Part shown: piece after piece, positions 18,435 through 31,955 of the stretch
Numbering within the stretch: position 1 is the first letter of the stretch
How the letters are laid out: each line of letters starts with the position of its first letter
Origin: an uncultured Colwellia sp.
GTDB taxonomy: Bacteria; Pseudomonadota; Gammaproteobacteria; Enterobacterales; Alteromonadaceae
Direction: 5' to 3'
Assembly: GCA_913062815.1 (NCBI GenBank)
Contig: CAJXWZ010000031.1
Coordinates: forward strand, 1-57,427
DNA: 57,427 bases
Made by a program: the position numbers and the translations under genes
The notes under the pieces: model-generated
Database searches by the model: none
The model's input: only the letters and a program-made list of their open reading frames with translations
What the model was told of the DNA's origin: nothing

Positions 18435-19424
18435 TTATGATTCAATATCAACGACAACGCAACCACGTAAACCATTCGTCTCTATTAGCTCATGGCTTTT
18501 AGCCATGTCATTAAAAGGTAAAACATGAGTAACTCGATGTTTTAACTGGTTTTGACTCAATGCTGCATAAATCGCCGCTATTGCTTGAGTTTTTGCGGTT
18601 TCTGGCATTGCGTAAACTATAGTCATTTTAATGGTGAGGTCCATAAACATCATCTGAAAAAATGGCAGTTTTGGCTCTTTTATTTGGGTATTACCGTACG
18701 TTGCAATAACACCACCAATAGTAATACATTTGAGTACTTCTGGTAAATTATAGCCAAATTCAACATCAACCACTCTATCGACTTTATTGCCGTGATTTAG
18801 TTCAACAACCTTTTCTCCCCAGTTGTCATCTCGATGATTGACTACTAAGTCAGCCCCAGCTTCAACACAAGAAACGGCATCCTCACGATTGCTGGCAGTG
18901 GCAATTACTTTTGCACCAGTCATTTTGGCCCACTGAATCGCATAAAAACCAACGCGACCAGCACCACCAGTAATTAAAACAGTTTTCCCCGTCAAATCAC
19001 CATCAGAACAAACGGCTCTATGTGCAGTCATTGCTGGAATACCTAAACATGCACCGATTTCAAATGATGCGTTATCAGGTAGTTTTGCTGCGCGGTTGGC
19101 GTCAATACAGACAAACTCGGCTGCAGTACCTAACATACGTGCATATTGTGCTTGATAAACCCACACTCGCTCACCCACTCTTTCTGGTGAAACGCCCTTG
19201 CCGACCGCTTCAATAATGCCTGCGCCATCACTATGTGGAATAACATGACCAGAGTCGAGCAAGTTAGGGAATGCGCCTATACGCTTTTTCACATCAGAAG
19301 GGTTTACGCCGGTTGTTTTTAATTTGACTAAAACCTCTCCTTCACCAACTTGGGGTTTTGGCTGAACGCCAATAATAATGCTTTCGGCCGGAGAGCCAAA
19401 TTTTTCAAACCATGCTGCTTTCAT
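18435..19424 (-). CDS. Medium-chain NADPH:quinone-reductase-like oxidoreductase
   Basis: A 329-residue zinc-independent MDR enzyme of the Qor type. The N-terminal catalytic domain has KTTGVNPSDVKKR and HSDGAGIIEAVG. The Rossmann fold has VLITGGAGRVGFYAIQWAK (about 148-166), then ATASNREDA. No zinc-structural Cys cluster is visible. Such enzymes reduce quinones or activated alkenes, or crotonyl/acrylyl-type compounds, with NADPH. It starts 12 bp after the SDR gene (GGAG before the ATG) and is co-transcribed with it behind the TonB receptor. The two may act on a compound the receptor brings in; substrate unknown. Confidence 0.85.
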   Translation of the reverse strand: MKAAWFEKFGSPAESIIIGVQPKPQVGEGEVLVKLKTTGVNPSDVKKRIGAFPNLLDSGHVIPHSDGAGIIEAVGKGVSPERVGERVWVYQAQYARMLGTAAEFVCIDANRAAKLPDNASFEIGACLGIPAMTAHRAVCSDGDLTGKTVLITGGAGRVGFYAIQWAKMTGAKVIATASNREDAVSCVEAGADLVVNHRDDNWGEKVVELNHGNKVDRVVDVEFGYNLPEVLKCITIGGVIATYGNTQIKEPKLPFFQMMFMDLTIKMTIVYAMPETAKTQAIAAIYAALSQNQLKHRVTHVLPFNDMAKSHELIETNGLRGCVVVDIES

Positions 19425-19436
19425 TTATTGCTCCAA

Positions 19437-20228
19437 TTAAAATTTACAAGATAAGTTTTCTGTATGGCCATCGATTCCCATCACTTGACCTGAAATACTG
19501 GCGCCGAGATCTGAACTTAAAAAGACCGCCAAATTTGCAATATCATCAGGGCTGACAAAGAGGCCCATGGAACTTTGTGCAGCGTAGTCATTTTTGACTT
19601 CTTCAAAACTTACGCCGCGCTTTCCCGCTTCCCTTTCAATAACACCATCAATTCGTTCACCACTGACACTACCGGGACATAGTGCATTGACACGAATGTT
19701 ATGCCCGCCTAGTTCCATCGCCCATGTCTTGGTTAAACCAATCAAAGCCCATTTTGATGCTGTGTAAGGTGAACGCATTGGAAAACCAAAAAATGCAGCA
19801 TTTGATGATATATTAATAATACTGCCAGCACCGTTTGCTTTTAGTAGCGGCACCGCATATTTTGTACAGTGAAATTGCCCATTCAAATCAACATTAATCG
19901 TTTTTGCCCATTCATCAGGCTCTATATCTTCCACTAAGGCTGTGGGGCCAGCAATGCCAGCATTATTTACTAGCACATCGAGATGTTGATGATTTGAAAT
20001 AACATCCTTAAACATTTGCTCTACTTGCCAAACATTGGCAACATCAGCCAATGACGCGGTTGCTTGAGGGTTTTCTTCAAGAAAATCAGCAATGGCGTTC
20101 TTGTCAACATCACAAATATGAACTTTACAACCATACCCTAAAAATTTTTCAGCGATTTTTCGCCCAATGCCACTTGCTCCGGCAGTTACCAGTACAACTT
20201 GTTCGGGCCCTAAATTATTACTAGCCAT
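19437..20228 (-). CDS. Short-chain dehydrogenase/reductase
   Basis: A 263-residue classical SDR. Seen: cofactor loop TAGASGIGR (about 15-23), NNAGIAG, Ser141/142 in NISSNAAF, and YTASK (Tyr155, Lys159). It ends MGIDGHTENLSCKF, unlike the usual GG-ending SDR tail. AAGGA precedes the ATG. It lies between the TonB receptor (after a terminator-like hairpin) and the MDR reductase. It is not close in sequence to the fucose-operon SDR. It may oxidise a sugar or polyol; substrate unknown. Confidence 0.85.
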   Translation of the reverse strand: MASNNLGPEQVVLVTAGASGIGRKIAEKFLGYGCKVHICDVDKNAIADFLEENPQATASLADVANVWQVEQMFKDVISNHQHLDVLVNNAGIAGPTALVEDIEPDEWAKTINVDLNGQFHCTKYAVPLLKANGAGSIINISSNAAFFGFPMRSPYTASKWALIGLTKTWAMELGGHNIRVNALCPGSVSGERIDGVIEREAGKRGVSFEEVKNDYAAQSSMGLFVSPDDIANLAVFLSSDLGASISGQVMGIDGHTENLSCKF

Positions 20229-20275
20229 GAAAGTCCTTAAAAAATATACAACGAAGAAAATATAAAAATAAAGTG

Positions 20276-20309
20276 GGTACTTGACAATATTCCATTACTA
20301 TCAAGTACC
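20276..20309 (-). terminator. Hairpin between TonB receptor and SDR genes
   Basis: GGTACTTGA (20276-20284) and TCAAGTACC (20301-20309) are perfect 9-bp arms with a 16-base loop. On the minus strand the hairpin is followed by a T-rich run (CACTTTATTTTTATATTTT). It fits an intrinsic terminator just after the receptor gene, probably partial, so that the two enzyme genes are expressed less than the receptor. Confidence 0.7.
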
Positions 20310-20319
20310 TCAGGGAGCT

Positions 20320-22752
20320 TTATTCGAAAGTTTTATGAAATCTAATGCCAAAATCACGTGGTCTATTGACCGTTATATTGCTATCCCAACCAGCAGTTCC
20401 TCGTGACAACTGAGCACGTTCATCGGTTAAGTTATTAACATAAAAGTCAATGCCCCAGCCTTCCATTTTTACGCCAGCAGATAAGTTTAGAATGCCATAG
20501 CTGTCATTAACTGCTCGCCTGTCATCAACCGAATTATCTATGGTGTGTTTATAAATATCGCTACGGGTTTCACCAACATAGGCGTAAACAAACTGAGCAT
20601 AACTTTCATATTCACCAACAAAGAAGTTATAACGAGAAGAAATATTCCCTTTGAATTGAGGTACATTCGGCAGCTCACTACTTGCTGGAGTAAAGTTATT
20701 TCCTACAACAAGGTCTTCATCAAGTTCAGCTTGGTTATAATTGAATGCAGCATTAATAGTCCAATCAGGGGTCAATAAATACGTTAAATCAGACTCTATA
20801 CCAACGATGTTAGCTTTACTGGCATTAACCGTTAAACCAACAGGAGAGCCATACGAGCTGTCGTAACGACTAAACTGCATGTCATCCCATTGCATATTGT
20901 ATAGCGCACCATTCCAACGTAAGTTGTTCTCTAACCACATCGTTTTCCAACCAAACTCTGTATTGGTAACAAAGTCGGCCTTATACTCTCGAGCAACCAC
21001 ATCGGTCTCATCACGGTTAATACCGCCAGGTCTATAACCTTCTGACCAGGTTAGATAAACCATTTTGTCATCGTCTATGGTGTAGGTAGCATTAAATTTA
21101 AAAATGCTATCGCTATCCTCGACTTTGCTATCAACACTGATAATAGGGAAGCCTGGAGCAATAGTTCCGTAGCCAGAAACCCCTTCAAGTGAGCTTTCAT
21201 TACTAAAAAACCTACCACCGGCAGTAACTGTCAATTGTTCTGTCACTTCATAACTGATTTCACCAAAAATGGCTGATTGTTTATCAGTTCGAACTTGGTC
21301 AGTGAGGTACCAAAGATCTGGCTCACCAAATTGTTCAAAATCAGCACCTTTAGCCATACCTTCTTGAATCCACTCTTGGCGGTAATCATGGCTAGCATCT
21401 TCGTAATAAAGGCCAGCAATATACTGCCAAGGGCCGTCAGTATTAGATTGCAAACGCAGTTCATGGGTTGTGCGTTCATAGTTTTCATTTTTATGCTGCA
21501 CCATTGCCATGCTGGTACAATCGACATCCGCGGTACCATAATATTCACAACCATAATATTGAATCCAATTAGTCGAATGATAATCAGCATAATCAGAATA
21601 ATCGTTTGAAAACTCCACTTCTCGGTCCATAAAAGAACCGGCATAGACGATTGACGCAAACCCTAAGTCACCTTCGACGGTTAAGGCTGCTTGACTAAAG
21701 GTATCATCTAAAGTGTCATCAAAAAAACGCTGAACTTCTAAATCGCCAATTTCATTATTTGGGTTTTCAGCGTCATGAAACCAAACACCTTGGGTGTCTT
21801 GTTTCTGTGTTAAATAACTAGCGGTTGTTGACCAATTTTCATTTAAGTCCACTTTTAGCGCAACCCGTGCGCCACTATTGGTTAGTTCATTAAAGTTATC
21901 TTCGATTAGCGCATCATTATTTTCTTCAACGAAAGAAGATTGGCCGCCGTTAGTAAATAAAGCATAGGTGCGTTTACCGGCCACATTATCAATGTAACCA
22001 CCTTCTGTTTTTGTCCACGCCACTAACCTGATTGCGGCATTGTCTGTTACAGGAACATTGACAAAACCTTCAATAGAGTGACTTGGATCGCCACCGCTAG
22101 TGCTGCCATAGCCAAGGTCGAAGCCCGATTCAAAATAGTCGGCTTGCGGTTTATTGGTAATGATACGTAATGTACCTGACTGAGAACTTGCACCAAACAG
22201 CGTACTCTGCGGCCCTGCTAGTGCTTCAACTCGCTCTATATCATAAATATGAATGTCGAGGTTACGACCAATTGCTGTAACAGGTTGCTCATCGAGATAA
22301 ACTGCGACACCAGGTTGAGCACCTGATGCATTACCATCACCGCCATCAGCAGCGCCACGCATGTAAATTTGAGATAGACCAGGGCCTGCAGATTGAAATG
22401 ACAAGCTTGGTAGTAAATAGGCGTAGTCATTGAAACTTTCAATGCCTAGCTCATCAAGCTCAGACGAGCCAAAGGCGGTAATGCTTACCGGCGACTCTTG
22501 AATATTTTCAACACGTTTACGAGATGTTACTACAATTGTTTCTATGCCTTGGCTTTCGCTTGCTTGACTCTGTTCAGCTGTATTGTCTACTTCTGCGCTA
22601 TAAGCCGGATTTATTGTCGCCAAGCTACTCATCAATAGCGTTGAAAGTGCTATTTTAGGTGCTTTAACTATTTTACAAGATGTTCTAATCGCTTTAGATA
22701 CTGGTTTGAGCTGCGTTGATAGTTTAATAGTAAATTTATTGTCATTAGTCAT
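20320..22752 (-). CDS. TonB-dependent outer-membrane receptor (sulfotransferase-linked type)
   Basis: An 810-residue outer-membrane receptor. An unusually long leader (about 52 residues, hydrophobic part ALSTLLMSSLATINPAYSA) precedes the mature start. A TonB-box-like stretch ETIVVTSRKR is followed by the plug domain with IYMRGAADG, GVAVYLDEQPV, VEALAGPQSTLFG and SGTLRIITNKP. The remainder is a beta-barrel rich in aromatic strands, ending RDFGIRFHKTFE with a C-terminal aromatic signal. It is clearly related to the receptor at 33475-35988 (shared EGGYIDNV, LGFA and GTLRIITNKP-type blocks). Upstream lies a TPR-sulfotransferase gene on the same strand; downstream are an SDR and MDR. Ligand unknown; probably a saccharide or other large organic compound rather than iron, given the setting. 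Confidence 0.92.
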   Translation of the reverse strand: MTNDNKFTIKLSTQLKPVSKAIRTSCKIVKAPKIALSTLLMSSLATINPAYSAEVDNTAEQSQASESQGIETIVVTSRKRVENIQESPVSITAFGSSELDELGIESFNDYAYLLPSLSFQSAGPGLSQIYMRGAADGGDGNASGAQPGVAVYLDEQPVTAIGRNLDIHIYDIERVEALAGPQSTLFGASSQSGTLRIITNKPQADYFESGFDLGYGSTSGGDPSHSIEGFVNVPVTDNAAIRLVAWTKTEGGYIDNVAGKRTYALFTNGGQSSFVEENNDALIEDNFNELTNSGARVALKVDLNENWSTTASYLTQKQDTQGVWFHDAENPNNEIGDLEVQRFFDDTLDDTFSQAALTVEGDLGFASIVYAGSFMDREVEFSNDYSDYADYHSTNWIQYYGCEYYGTADVDCTSMAMVQHKNENYERTTHELRLQSNTDGPWQYIAGLYYEDASHDYRQEWIQEGMAKGADFEQFGEPDLWYLTDQVRTDKQSAIFGEISYEVTEQLTVTAGGRFFSNESSLEGVSGYGTIAPGFPIISVDSKVEDSDSIFKFNATYTIDDDKMVYLTWSEGYRPGGINRDETDVVAREYKADFVTNTEFGWKTMWLENNLRWNGALYNMQWDDMQFSRYDSSYGSPVGLTVNASKANIVGIESDLTYLLTPDWTINAAFNYNQAELDEDLVVGNNFTPASSELPNVPQFKGNISSRYNFFVGEYESYAQFVYAYVGETRSDIYKHTIDNSVDDRRAVNDSYGILNLSAGVKMEGWGIDFYVNNLTDERAQLSRGTAGWDSNITVNRPRDFGIRFHKTFE

Positions 22753-23120
22753 TGTGCATACCTTATAATTTTTTTTAGCCTGTATGTTTTTTGATAAAAC
22801 AATGGCCTTGAGTAATACGCATATCTGTTCGTTAATTAATTAACAACGCCATATTAACAGTACATTTTTAAACAAAACAAACGAGATATATTGCACATTG
22901 ATTGAGAAAAACTAAACTATACAAAAAAAAGAATGGCATGTTTTTTCAACAACCTTATGAGGTCTGTCTAAAAGGACCATGGAATGAAATAGCGTTTGAG
23001 TTTGGCAGACTTTATCGGCTTAATTTACTTGCTATATTAAGTGTTCCTCCACTAACGGTGTGCAGTTTCTTTAATAAAAAAAGTAGTATAGAAAACACAA
23101 TACCCTTTAAGCTAACGCTA
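22753..23120. other. Receptor leader region, no gene
   Basis: The 368 bases between the TonB receptor start and the end of the sulfotransferase gene contain the receptor's ribosome site (AAGG) and a perfect 14-bp palindrome GTTAATTAATTAAC (22831-22844) that could be an operator. A small plus-strand open frame here (22902-23138) has no protein-like character. Confidence 0.5.
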
Positions 23121-25103
23121 TTAGAGTATTGGCTTTAGTATGGTTTTTAATGGCGAAAGGTAGGGTTCATAGGCTGACCAAGCAGTTAAACCGCTTTGAT
23201 AAATGGGTTGCCTAACTTGTTCTGAACTGGCGGTATTGACTGCGCGTTTATTATTGTAAAACTCAAGACAACTCTGCTCAAAAGGTAACTGACAGTAATC
23301 TAGAATATGACGCACTTGCTTCTCAAAATCATTAACTACCTCTTCATAATTTACCGTCAATATTTGACCCGGTAATACTTGATGCCAATGGTTCATCAAA
23401 CGTATGTAATCAAGGTAATAACGGCCAATATTTTCTAAGCCATAGCTAAACGATTGCCCCGTTGCAAATAGCTGTTTAAAACCACTAAAACATGTGGCCA
23501 TAGGCGAACGTCGAGCATCAATTATTTTTGCATTAGGTAAAATCAGCTTTATTAAACCGATATGTGCGAAGTTGTTCGGCATTTTATCAATGAAAAATGG
23601 TGCACTACCACGATGAACATTGGCTTTTTCTAAATACTCTTCACCCATTTCATGTAAGCGTTGGGGGGCTAAGCTAGCTAATACCTCTGGATATTTTGAT
23701 ACTTGATCACGTTTATTTCGGTCACTTAACGTTCTAACAGCTGCCAGTATACTTGGTAATTCTTTCGTGCCATCAACCAATGAGTGGCTTGATAATACTT
23801 GCTCTAAGAGAGTTGAGCCCGAGCGCGGTAGACCTAGGATAAAGATGGGATCTGCTTTTTCACAGCCAGTCCCTTGGTATTGTCTAAAAAGCTTGTCGCT
23901 ACAAGTAGCAATAGTTCTATCAGTCATGTTCGTGGTTTCATCAGCATCATAACGTTCAATTTTTTGCTTAATATCATTGCCTTGTTGATAATAAGCAAAA
24001 GATTGTTTGACCTCGTTTTGATCTTCTAGCGCCTTTCCTAAAGCAAAACATATATTGACTTTATCGTCGGATGACAACTGATTGTGTTCGAGTTGTTTTT
24101 GCATCGCATTGATGTCAATTTGTTCAAAGCAAAAGGTTTTTAAATTGGCTAGACTCCAATATGCTTCACCATAACTTGGTTGAATGGCAATGGCGCTTCG
24201 ATAAGACTTTATCGCTTTTTCTTGTGCTCCAACGGTTTTTAAAGCATGACCTCTACTCGTATATAAACTTGCATTTTTCGGCAGTAAGTTGATTAATTTA
24301 TCGTACAAGATGATTGCTTGGTCGAATTGCCCTAACTTCACTAAAATAGTCGCTTTAGTAATTTGATGGGGAGGGTAATCAGGTTGCTGCTTTTCTAACA
24401 TTTCGATTTGAACTAACGCTTGCTGACTTTTTTCACGTTTATTCAGCACATTAGCATAGTTTAATCGGGCTAGTTGATACCTAGGCTCTATAGTCAAACA
24501 TTTTGTTAATAAGGTTTCTGCATCGATATAAATGCCTAACTTAGTTGCCACTTCAGCTAACAATCTAATAGCATTCACATCGTTAGGGTGTGCTTGTAAA
24601 TGCTCTCGACATAACTGCTCACACCTAGCGAGTTTATTGGCAATAAAGGCTGCTAAAGCTTCACCAAGTTTCGGGTCACTTGCTGAGAATTGTAAATAGC
24701 GATTATAGGCGTGCTGCGCTTTATCATCATTGCCAATGTGCATTTGCAGCTCAGCTAGAAGTTTCCAGCTAGAGGGTAAATCCGCTTTTATTGCTAAAGC
24801 CTGAGTTAATGACTTTATTGCCGCTTGGGTATGGTTCAAGCCTTGTAACGTAAAGCCAAGCTCTTGATGTGCTAAAGCAAAGCCAGCTTGTTGTTGAATT
24901 AATTTTTGTAAAACTGATTTAGCTTGTGGTAATTGACCTAAACCACGATATGCACAAGCCGTAATAAATAACGCATTAGGCTCATCAGCAACATGCTTGA
25001 GAATTTCATTGCCCTGCTCAAGCGCTGGAGCAAAGGCATTATGCTGTAACATTTTTTGAGCATGGCTGACAGCCTGCTTAAGTTCTTCGGTATTTGCTGA
25101 CAT
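23121..25103 (-). CDS. TPR-repeat sulfotransferase family protein
   Basis: A 660-residue cytoplasmic-looking protein with no signal peptide. Residues about 1-390 are TPR repeats (for example AIKSLTQALAIKADLPSSWK and AIILYDKLINLLPKNASLY). Residues about 418-660 form a sulfotransferase domain with the PAPS 5'-phosphosulfate loop FILGLPRSGSTLLEQ (about 421-435), the FFIDKMPNNF segment, and a 3'-phosphate segment IDARRSPMATCFSGFKQLF. This fold is shared with tyrosylprotein and heparan sulfotransferases. TPRs suggest a protein or peptide partner. The ATG at 25103 is preferred over one at 25139, since the TPR helices start there. It is upstream of a TonB receptor and divergent from a LysR gene, and is a paralogue of the 29899 gene. 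Acceptor unknown. Confidence 0.88.
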   Translation of the reverse strand: MSANTEELKQAVSHAQKMLQHNAFAPALEQGNEILKHVADEPNALFITACAYRGLGQLPQAKSVLQKLIQQQAGFALAHQELGFTLQGLNHTQAAIKSLTQALAIKADLPSSWKLLAELQMHIGNDDKAQHAYNRYLQFSASDPKLGEALAAFIANKLARCEQLCREHLQAHPNDVNAIRLLAEVATKLGIYIDAETLLTKCLTIEPRYQLARLNYANVLNKREKSQQALVQIEMLEKQQPDYPPHQITKATILVKLGQFDQAIILYDKLINLLPKNASLYTSRGHALKTVGAQEKAIKSYRSAIAIQPSYGEAYWSLANLKTFCFEQIDINAMQKQLEHNQLSSDDKVNICFALGKALEDQNEVKQSFAYYQQGNDIKQKIERYDADETTNMTDRTIATCSDKLFRQYQGTGCEKADPIFILGLPRSGSTLLEQVLSSHSLVDGTKELPSILAAVRTLSDRNKRDQVSKYPEVLASLAPQRLHEMGEEYLEKANVHRGSAPFFIDKMPNNFAHIGLIKLILPNAKIIDARRSPMATCFSGFKQLFATGQSFSYGLENIGRYYLDYIRLMNHWHQVLPGQILTVNYEEVVNDFEKQVRHILDYCQLPFEQSCLEFYNNKRAVNTASSEQVRQPIYQSGLTAWSAYEPYLSPLKTILKPIL

Positions 25104-25227
25104 TATCAATACTCTTTTTGTTGCATATTGACATCTCAAATTTACTCTGGCAAGCTAGTTTTTGTCTTAAATAGTTTAGATTTATTCAACTATATTAAAA
25201 GTAGCAACAGAAAAACAGGAGTCCATT

Positions 25228-26157
25228 TTGCGGAAAAAAATCCCGCCGTTAAATTCGTTACGCAGCTTTGAAGCAGCGGCTAGACATGGTTCATTCAAAG
25301 ACGCCGCAGATGAATTATGTGTGTCAGTTTCTGCGATAAGTCATCAAATAAAGCAACTTGAGCAAAACATTAATGTTGAATTATTTTTTCGAAAAACCAG
25401 AGCAGTAGAGCTAACTAAAATTGGCAAACAGTATTACCCTATCGTGCGAGAAGCGTTTGATAAACTTGCTGACGGCACCGAATTAGTGCTTAAGCCCACT
25501 CAACCTGATGTACTTACAATACAGTTATATTCTACTTTTGCCATACGTTGGTTGATTCCAAGACTTCCTGATTTTCAAGCTAAGCACCCTACTATTAGTG
25601 TAAGATTAAATACTAGCCAATTTGATGTCGACTTTGAACAAAGTGACGTTGATGCCTGTGTGATGATTGGCAATAAAACCGCCCAAGGTTTACATTACAG
25701 CTATTTATTTTCCAGTGAAATTTTTCCTGTTTGTAGTCCGAAACTATTTGAAAATAAAGCCCCATTAGTGCATCCAGAGCAATTAAATGAATTCACCTTA
25801 ATGCAAGTCTACCCATCAAAACAAGACTGGTATACTTGGTTAGAAACAGTTAATTGTCAAAATGTAGATCCCGAGTCTGGGCTGCAATTTGATAGTTATG
25901 ATCATGCGATTTCTACTGCCATTCAAGGTATGGGGGTTACTTTAGGTATGCAACCCTATGTGAGTAAAGAGTTATCCTCAGGTTTATTAATGGAAGTGTT
26001 CCCACAAATGCGGGTCAAACACCATAGCGAATGGTATTTCGTTTATCGTCAAGAAAAAACAGAGCAAAAAAAGGTACAAATATTTGAGTCTTGGTTAATA
26101 GAACAAATTGCTGCTGATGAAGAGCTCGCCCCATCAAGAAACTACAACAGAGCATAA
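25228..26157 (+). CDS. LysR-family regulator, GcvA-like
   Basis: A 309-residue transcription factor. The N-terminal winged helix is clear: LNSLRSFEAAARHGSFKDAADEL, then VSAISHQIKQLE. The C-terminal effector domain (about 93-300) contains VRLNTSQFDVDFEQSDVDAC and GMGVTLGMQPYV. The start is TTG at 25228 with AGGAG seven bases upstream; no in-frame ATG gives the full helix. It is divergent from the TPR-sulfotransferase and likely controls it and the receptor behind it. A related LysR accompanies the second receptor/sulfotransferase module (36986-37894). Confidence 0.9.
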   Translation: MRKKIPPLNSLRSFEAAARHGSFKDAADELCVSVSAISHQIKQLEQNINVELFFRKTRAVELTKIGKQYYPIVREAFDKLADGTELVLKPTQPDVLTIQLYSTFAIRWLIPRLPDFQAKHPTISVRLNTSQFDVDFEQSDVDACVMIGNKTAQGLHYSYLFSSEIFPVCSPKLFENKAPLVHPEQLNEFTLMQVYPSKQDWYTWLETVNCQNVDPESGLQFDSYDHAISTAIQGMGVTLGMQPYVSKELSSGLLMEVFPQMRVKHHSEWYFVYRQEKTEQKKVQIFESWLIEQIAADEELAPSRNYNRA

Positions 26158-26218
26158 ATTACTTAACGGTAACTAATGCTCTGTTATGTGCAATACCAGC
26201 ACGTTCTCATATCAAACG

Positions 26219-26256
26219 GTTTTAAGACGAAGCTAAGTATAACTTCGCCTTAAAAC
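26219..26256. terminator. Bidirectional terminator-like hairpin
   Basis: GTTTTAAGACGAAG (26219-26232) and CTTCGCCTTAAAAC (26243-26256) pair over 14 positions with one mismatch and a 10-base loop. It lies between the convergent LysR gene (ends 26157) and the GH2 gene (ends 26261). The T/A-rich ends of the arms supply U-runs on both strands. Confidence 0.7.
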
Positions 26257-26260
26257 GTCA

Positions 26261-29898
<3,638 letters not shown>

Positions 29899-31929
29899 GT
29901 GAGTAAGCAAATGAGTCAAGAGCAACAACTTCAACAAACTAGCCTTCAATCAGCTATTGCTGCAATGCAAAACAATAAGCCATTACTTGCAGAAAACATA
30001 TGTAATGAGTACTTGCTCAGCCATCCTGCTAGCATGCCTCATATACAAATACTGTGTCATAGCCTGATTCGAACCAATCGTTTTAAACAAGCCAAACAAC
30101 AAGTTGAACTAGCATTACAACTCGCGCCTGACTTTGCGCCTTTATATGAAGATAAAGGCAGTATTTTTGCGCTAGAAAACAACTTTGCAGAAGCGCTACA
30201 CTGTTTCAATAAAGCAATCCAATTAAACCCAAAGCTTGCCAGCGCCCATAAAAAAAGAGCGCAAACCCTTTCGGCGTTAGGAGAGGCCGAACGTGCCGAT
30301 GATGCTTTCGAAGAATATTTATCTCGTGACGAACATGCATTACAAGTTGCCAAAGGTGCCGAGCATTGGCGTGCTGGGCGTTTAGCAGATGCTGAGAATC
30401 AACTGAGACAAGTGTTGAAAAGCGCACCTGACAATGTCGATGCTTTACGGTTTTTAGCACTTACTTATTTTGATAAAGGCAACAATACCTCTGATGCTGA
30501 GGCTTTACTCAGGCGTGCTATTCAAATAAGGCCAGATTTTGTGCAAGGGCTATATACTTTAGGTAGTATTTTGTTGGAACAAAAAAAATGGTCTGATGCC
30601 GTTGATATTTATCAAAAAATAACGCAATACCGAGATGATGAAGAAATGGCTTGGGTAGGTTTAGGTAATGCTCAATCTCACGTTGGTGATTGTGATGCTG
30701 CCATTATCGCTTATAGCAAAGCCCTTGCTTTAAAGCCTGAAGCCCCCGGAGTTCATATGGCCTACGCGCATATGCTCAAAACGGTTGGTAGACAAGATGA
30801 TGCCTTGCATTCATACCGGACTGCCATAAAGCAAAAACCTAGTTTAGGTGAAGTTTATTGGAGCATGGCAAACCTCAAAACTTTTAAATTTGACGATGAT
30901 AAAGTTAACCAGATGCTAGCGCAGTTGAAAGATAGTGGCTTGAGTGAACAATCAAAGGTTCACTTTAACTTTTCATTAGGCAAAGCCTTTGAAGACAAGC
31001 AAGATTTTGACCGTGCCTGGCATTTTTATCACCAAGGAAATCAGTTACAGCGTACACAAGTAGAATATGATCCTGTGGATTTTGAATTGCATCTGCAAGC
31101 AATTAAAGCAGTGTTTAATGCTGATTTTGTTGCTCAGAAAAAAGAGGCAGGCAACCCTGCTCCTGATCCCATTTTTATTGTCGGCTTACCTCGCTCAGGC
31201 TCAACGTTGATTGAACAAATTTTGGCGAGTCACAGTCAAGTTGAAGGTACCTCTGAGCTGCAAAACATTGGCAGTATCGCCTATGCAACCGCTAAGTACC
31301 GAACTGATGGTAAAACTTATCCACAAACCATGACTGAATTGTTAAAAAGAGACTGGCGCGGCTACGGCAAAGAGTACCTAGATCAAGTTGCCCATAATAG
31401 AGTCAACAACACTCCCTTTTTTATAGATAAGATGCCTAATAATTTTTCTCATATCGGTTTAATCAAATTGATCTTACCTAATGCCAAAATAATAAATACC
31501 CGTAGGCACCCTGTTGACAGTTGCTTAGGTGCCTATAAACAACTTTTTGCTTCAGGGCAAAACTTTAGCTATGACATGTTAGAGATTGCTGATTATTATA
31601 ATAATTACATTGATATCATGCAGCATTGGCATCACGTATTTCCCGGCGAGATACTCGATGTTCATTATGAAGAAACCGTCACAGATCTAGAAAATCAAGT
31701 AAAGTGTATCCTTGAATATTGCCAATTACCATTTGAACAAGCATGTGTCAATTTTCACCAAACACAACGCCATGTAAAAACTGCTAGCTCTGAACAAGTT
31801 CGACAACCTATCTACAAGTCTGCTCTTGGATTATCTAAAAAATATGAGCAGCACCTAAACTTATGGCAAGAAGAATTGGCTGAGGTTATTAACAAGTTAC
31901 CAACCGCAGTTGTGCGAGCGCTGAAATAA
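29899..31929 (+). CDS. TPR-repeat sulfotransferase family protein (second copy)
   Basis: Paralogue of the 23121-25103 protein, 676 residues, no signal peptide. TPR repeats cover about residues 10-395 (for example ALHCFNKAIQLNPKLASAHK and AIIAYSKALALKPEAPGVHM). The sulfotransferase domain has FIVGLPRSGSTLIEQIL (PAPS loop), FFIDKMPNNFSHIGLIKLIL, and INTRRHPVDSCLGAYKQLF. It ends in a C-terminal block similar to the other copy (ASSEQVRQPIYKS). The start is GTG at 29899 or ATG at 29911; neither has a strong ribosome site. It is followed 26 bp later by a STAS-like gene with a strong AAGGAGG, so the two are co-transcribed. Acceptor unknown; the TPR part suggests docking to a protein. Confidence 0.88.
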   Translation: MSKQMSQEQQLQQTSLQSAIAAMQNNKPLLAENICNEYLLSHPASMPHIQILCHSLIRTNRFKQAKQQVELALQLAPDFAPLYEDKGSIFALENNFAEALHCFNKAIQLNPKLASAHKKRAQTLSALGEAERADDAFEEYLSRDEHALQVAKGAEHWRAGRLADAENQLRQVLKSAPDNVDALRFLALTYFDKGNNTSDAEALLRRAIQIRPDFVQGLYTLGSILLEQKKWSDAVDIYQKITQYRDDEEMAWVGLGNAQSHVGDCDAAIIAYSKALALKPEAPGVHMAYAHMLKTVGRQDDALHSYRTAIKQKPSLGEVYWSMANLKTFKFDDDKVNQMLAQLKDSGLSEQSKVHFNFSLGKAFEDKQDFDRAWHFYHQGNQLQRTQVEYDPVDFELHLQAIKAVFNADFVAQKKEAGNPAPDPIFIVGLPRSGSTLIEQILASHSQVEGTSELQNIGSIAYATAKYRTDGKTYPQTMTELLKRDWRGYGKEYLDQVAHNRVNNTPFFIDKMPNNFSHIGLIKLILPNAKIINTRRHPVDSCLGAYKQLFASGQNFSYDMLEIADYYNNYIDIMQHWHHVFPGEILDVHYEETVTDLENQVKCILEYCQLPFEQACVNFHQTQRHVKTASSEQVRQPIYKSALGLSKKYEQHLNLWQEELAEVINKLPTAVVRALK

Positions 31930-31955
31930 CGTCGTATCAAGGAGGTCGTAAACTT

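Noticed and set aside
21243..21659. 138-codon minus-strand frame inside the TonB receptor gene
   Set aside because: Met/Ile-rich alternate frame within a clearly coding barrel region; no evidence of overlap coding.
22831..22844. GTTAATTAATTAAC palindrome upstream of the first receptor
   Set aside because: Perfect but low-complexity; no second copy by the other receptors, so not listed as an operator.
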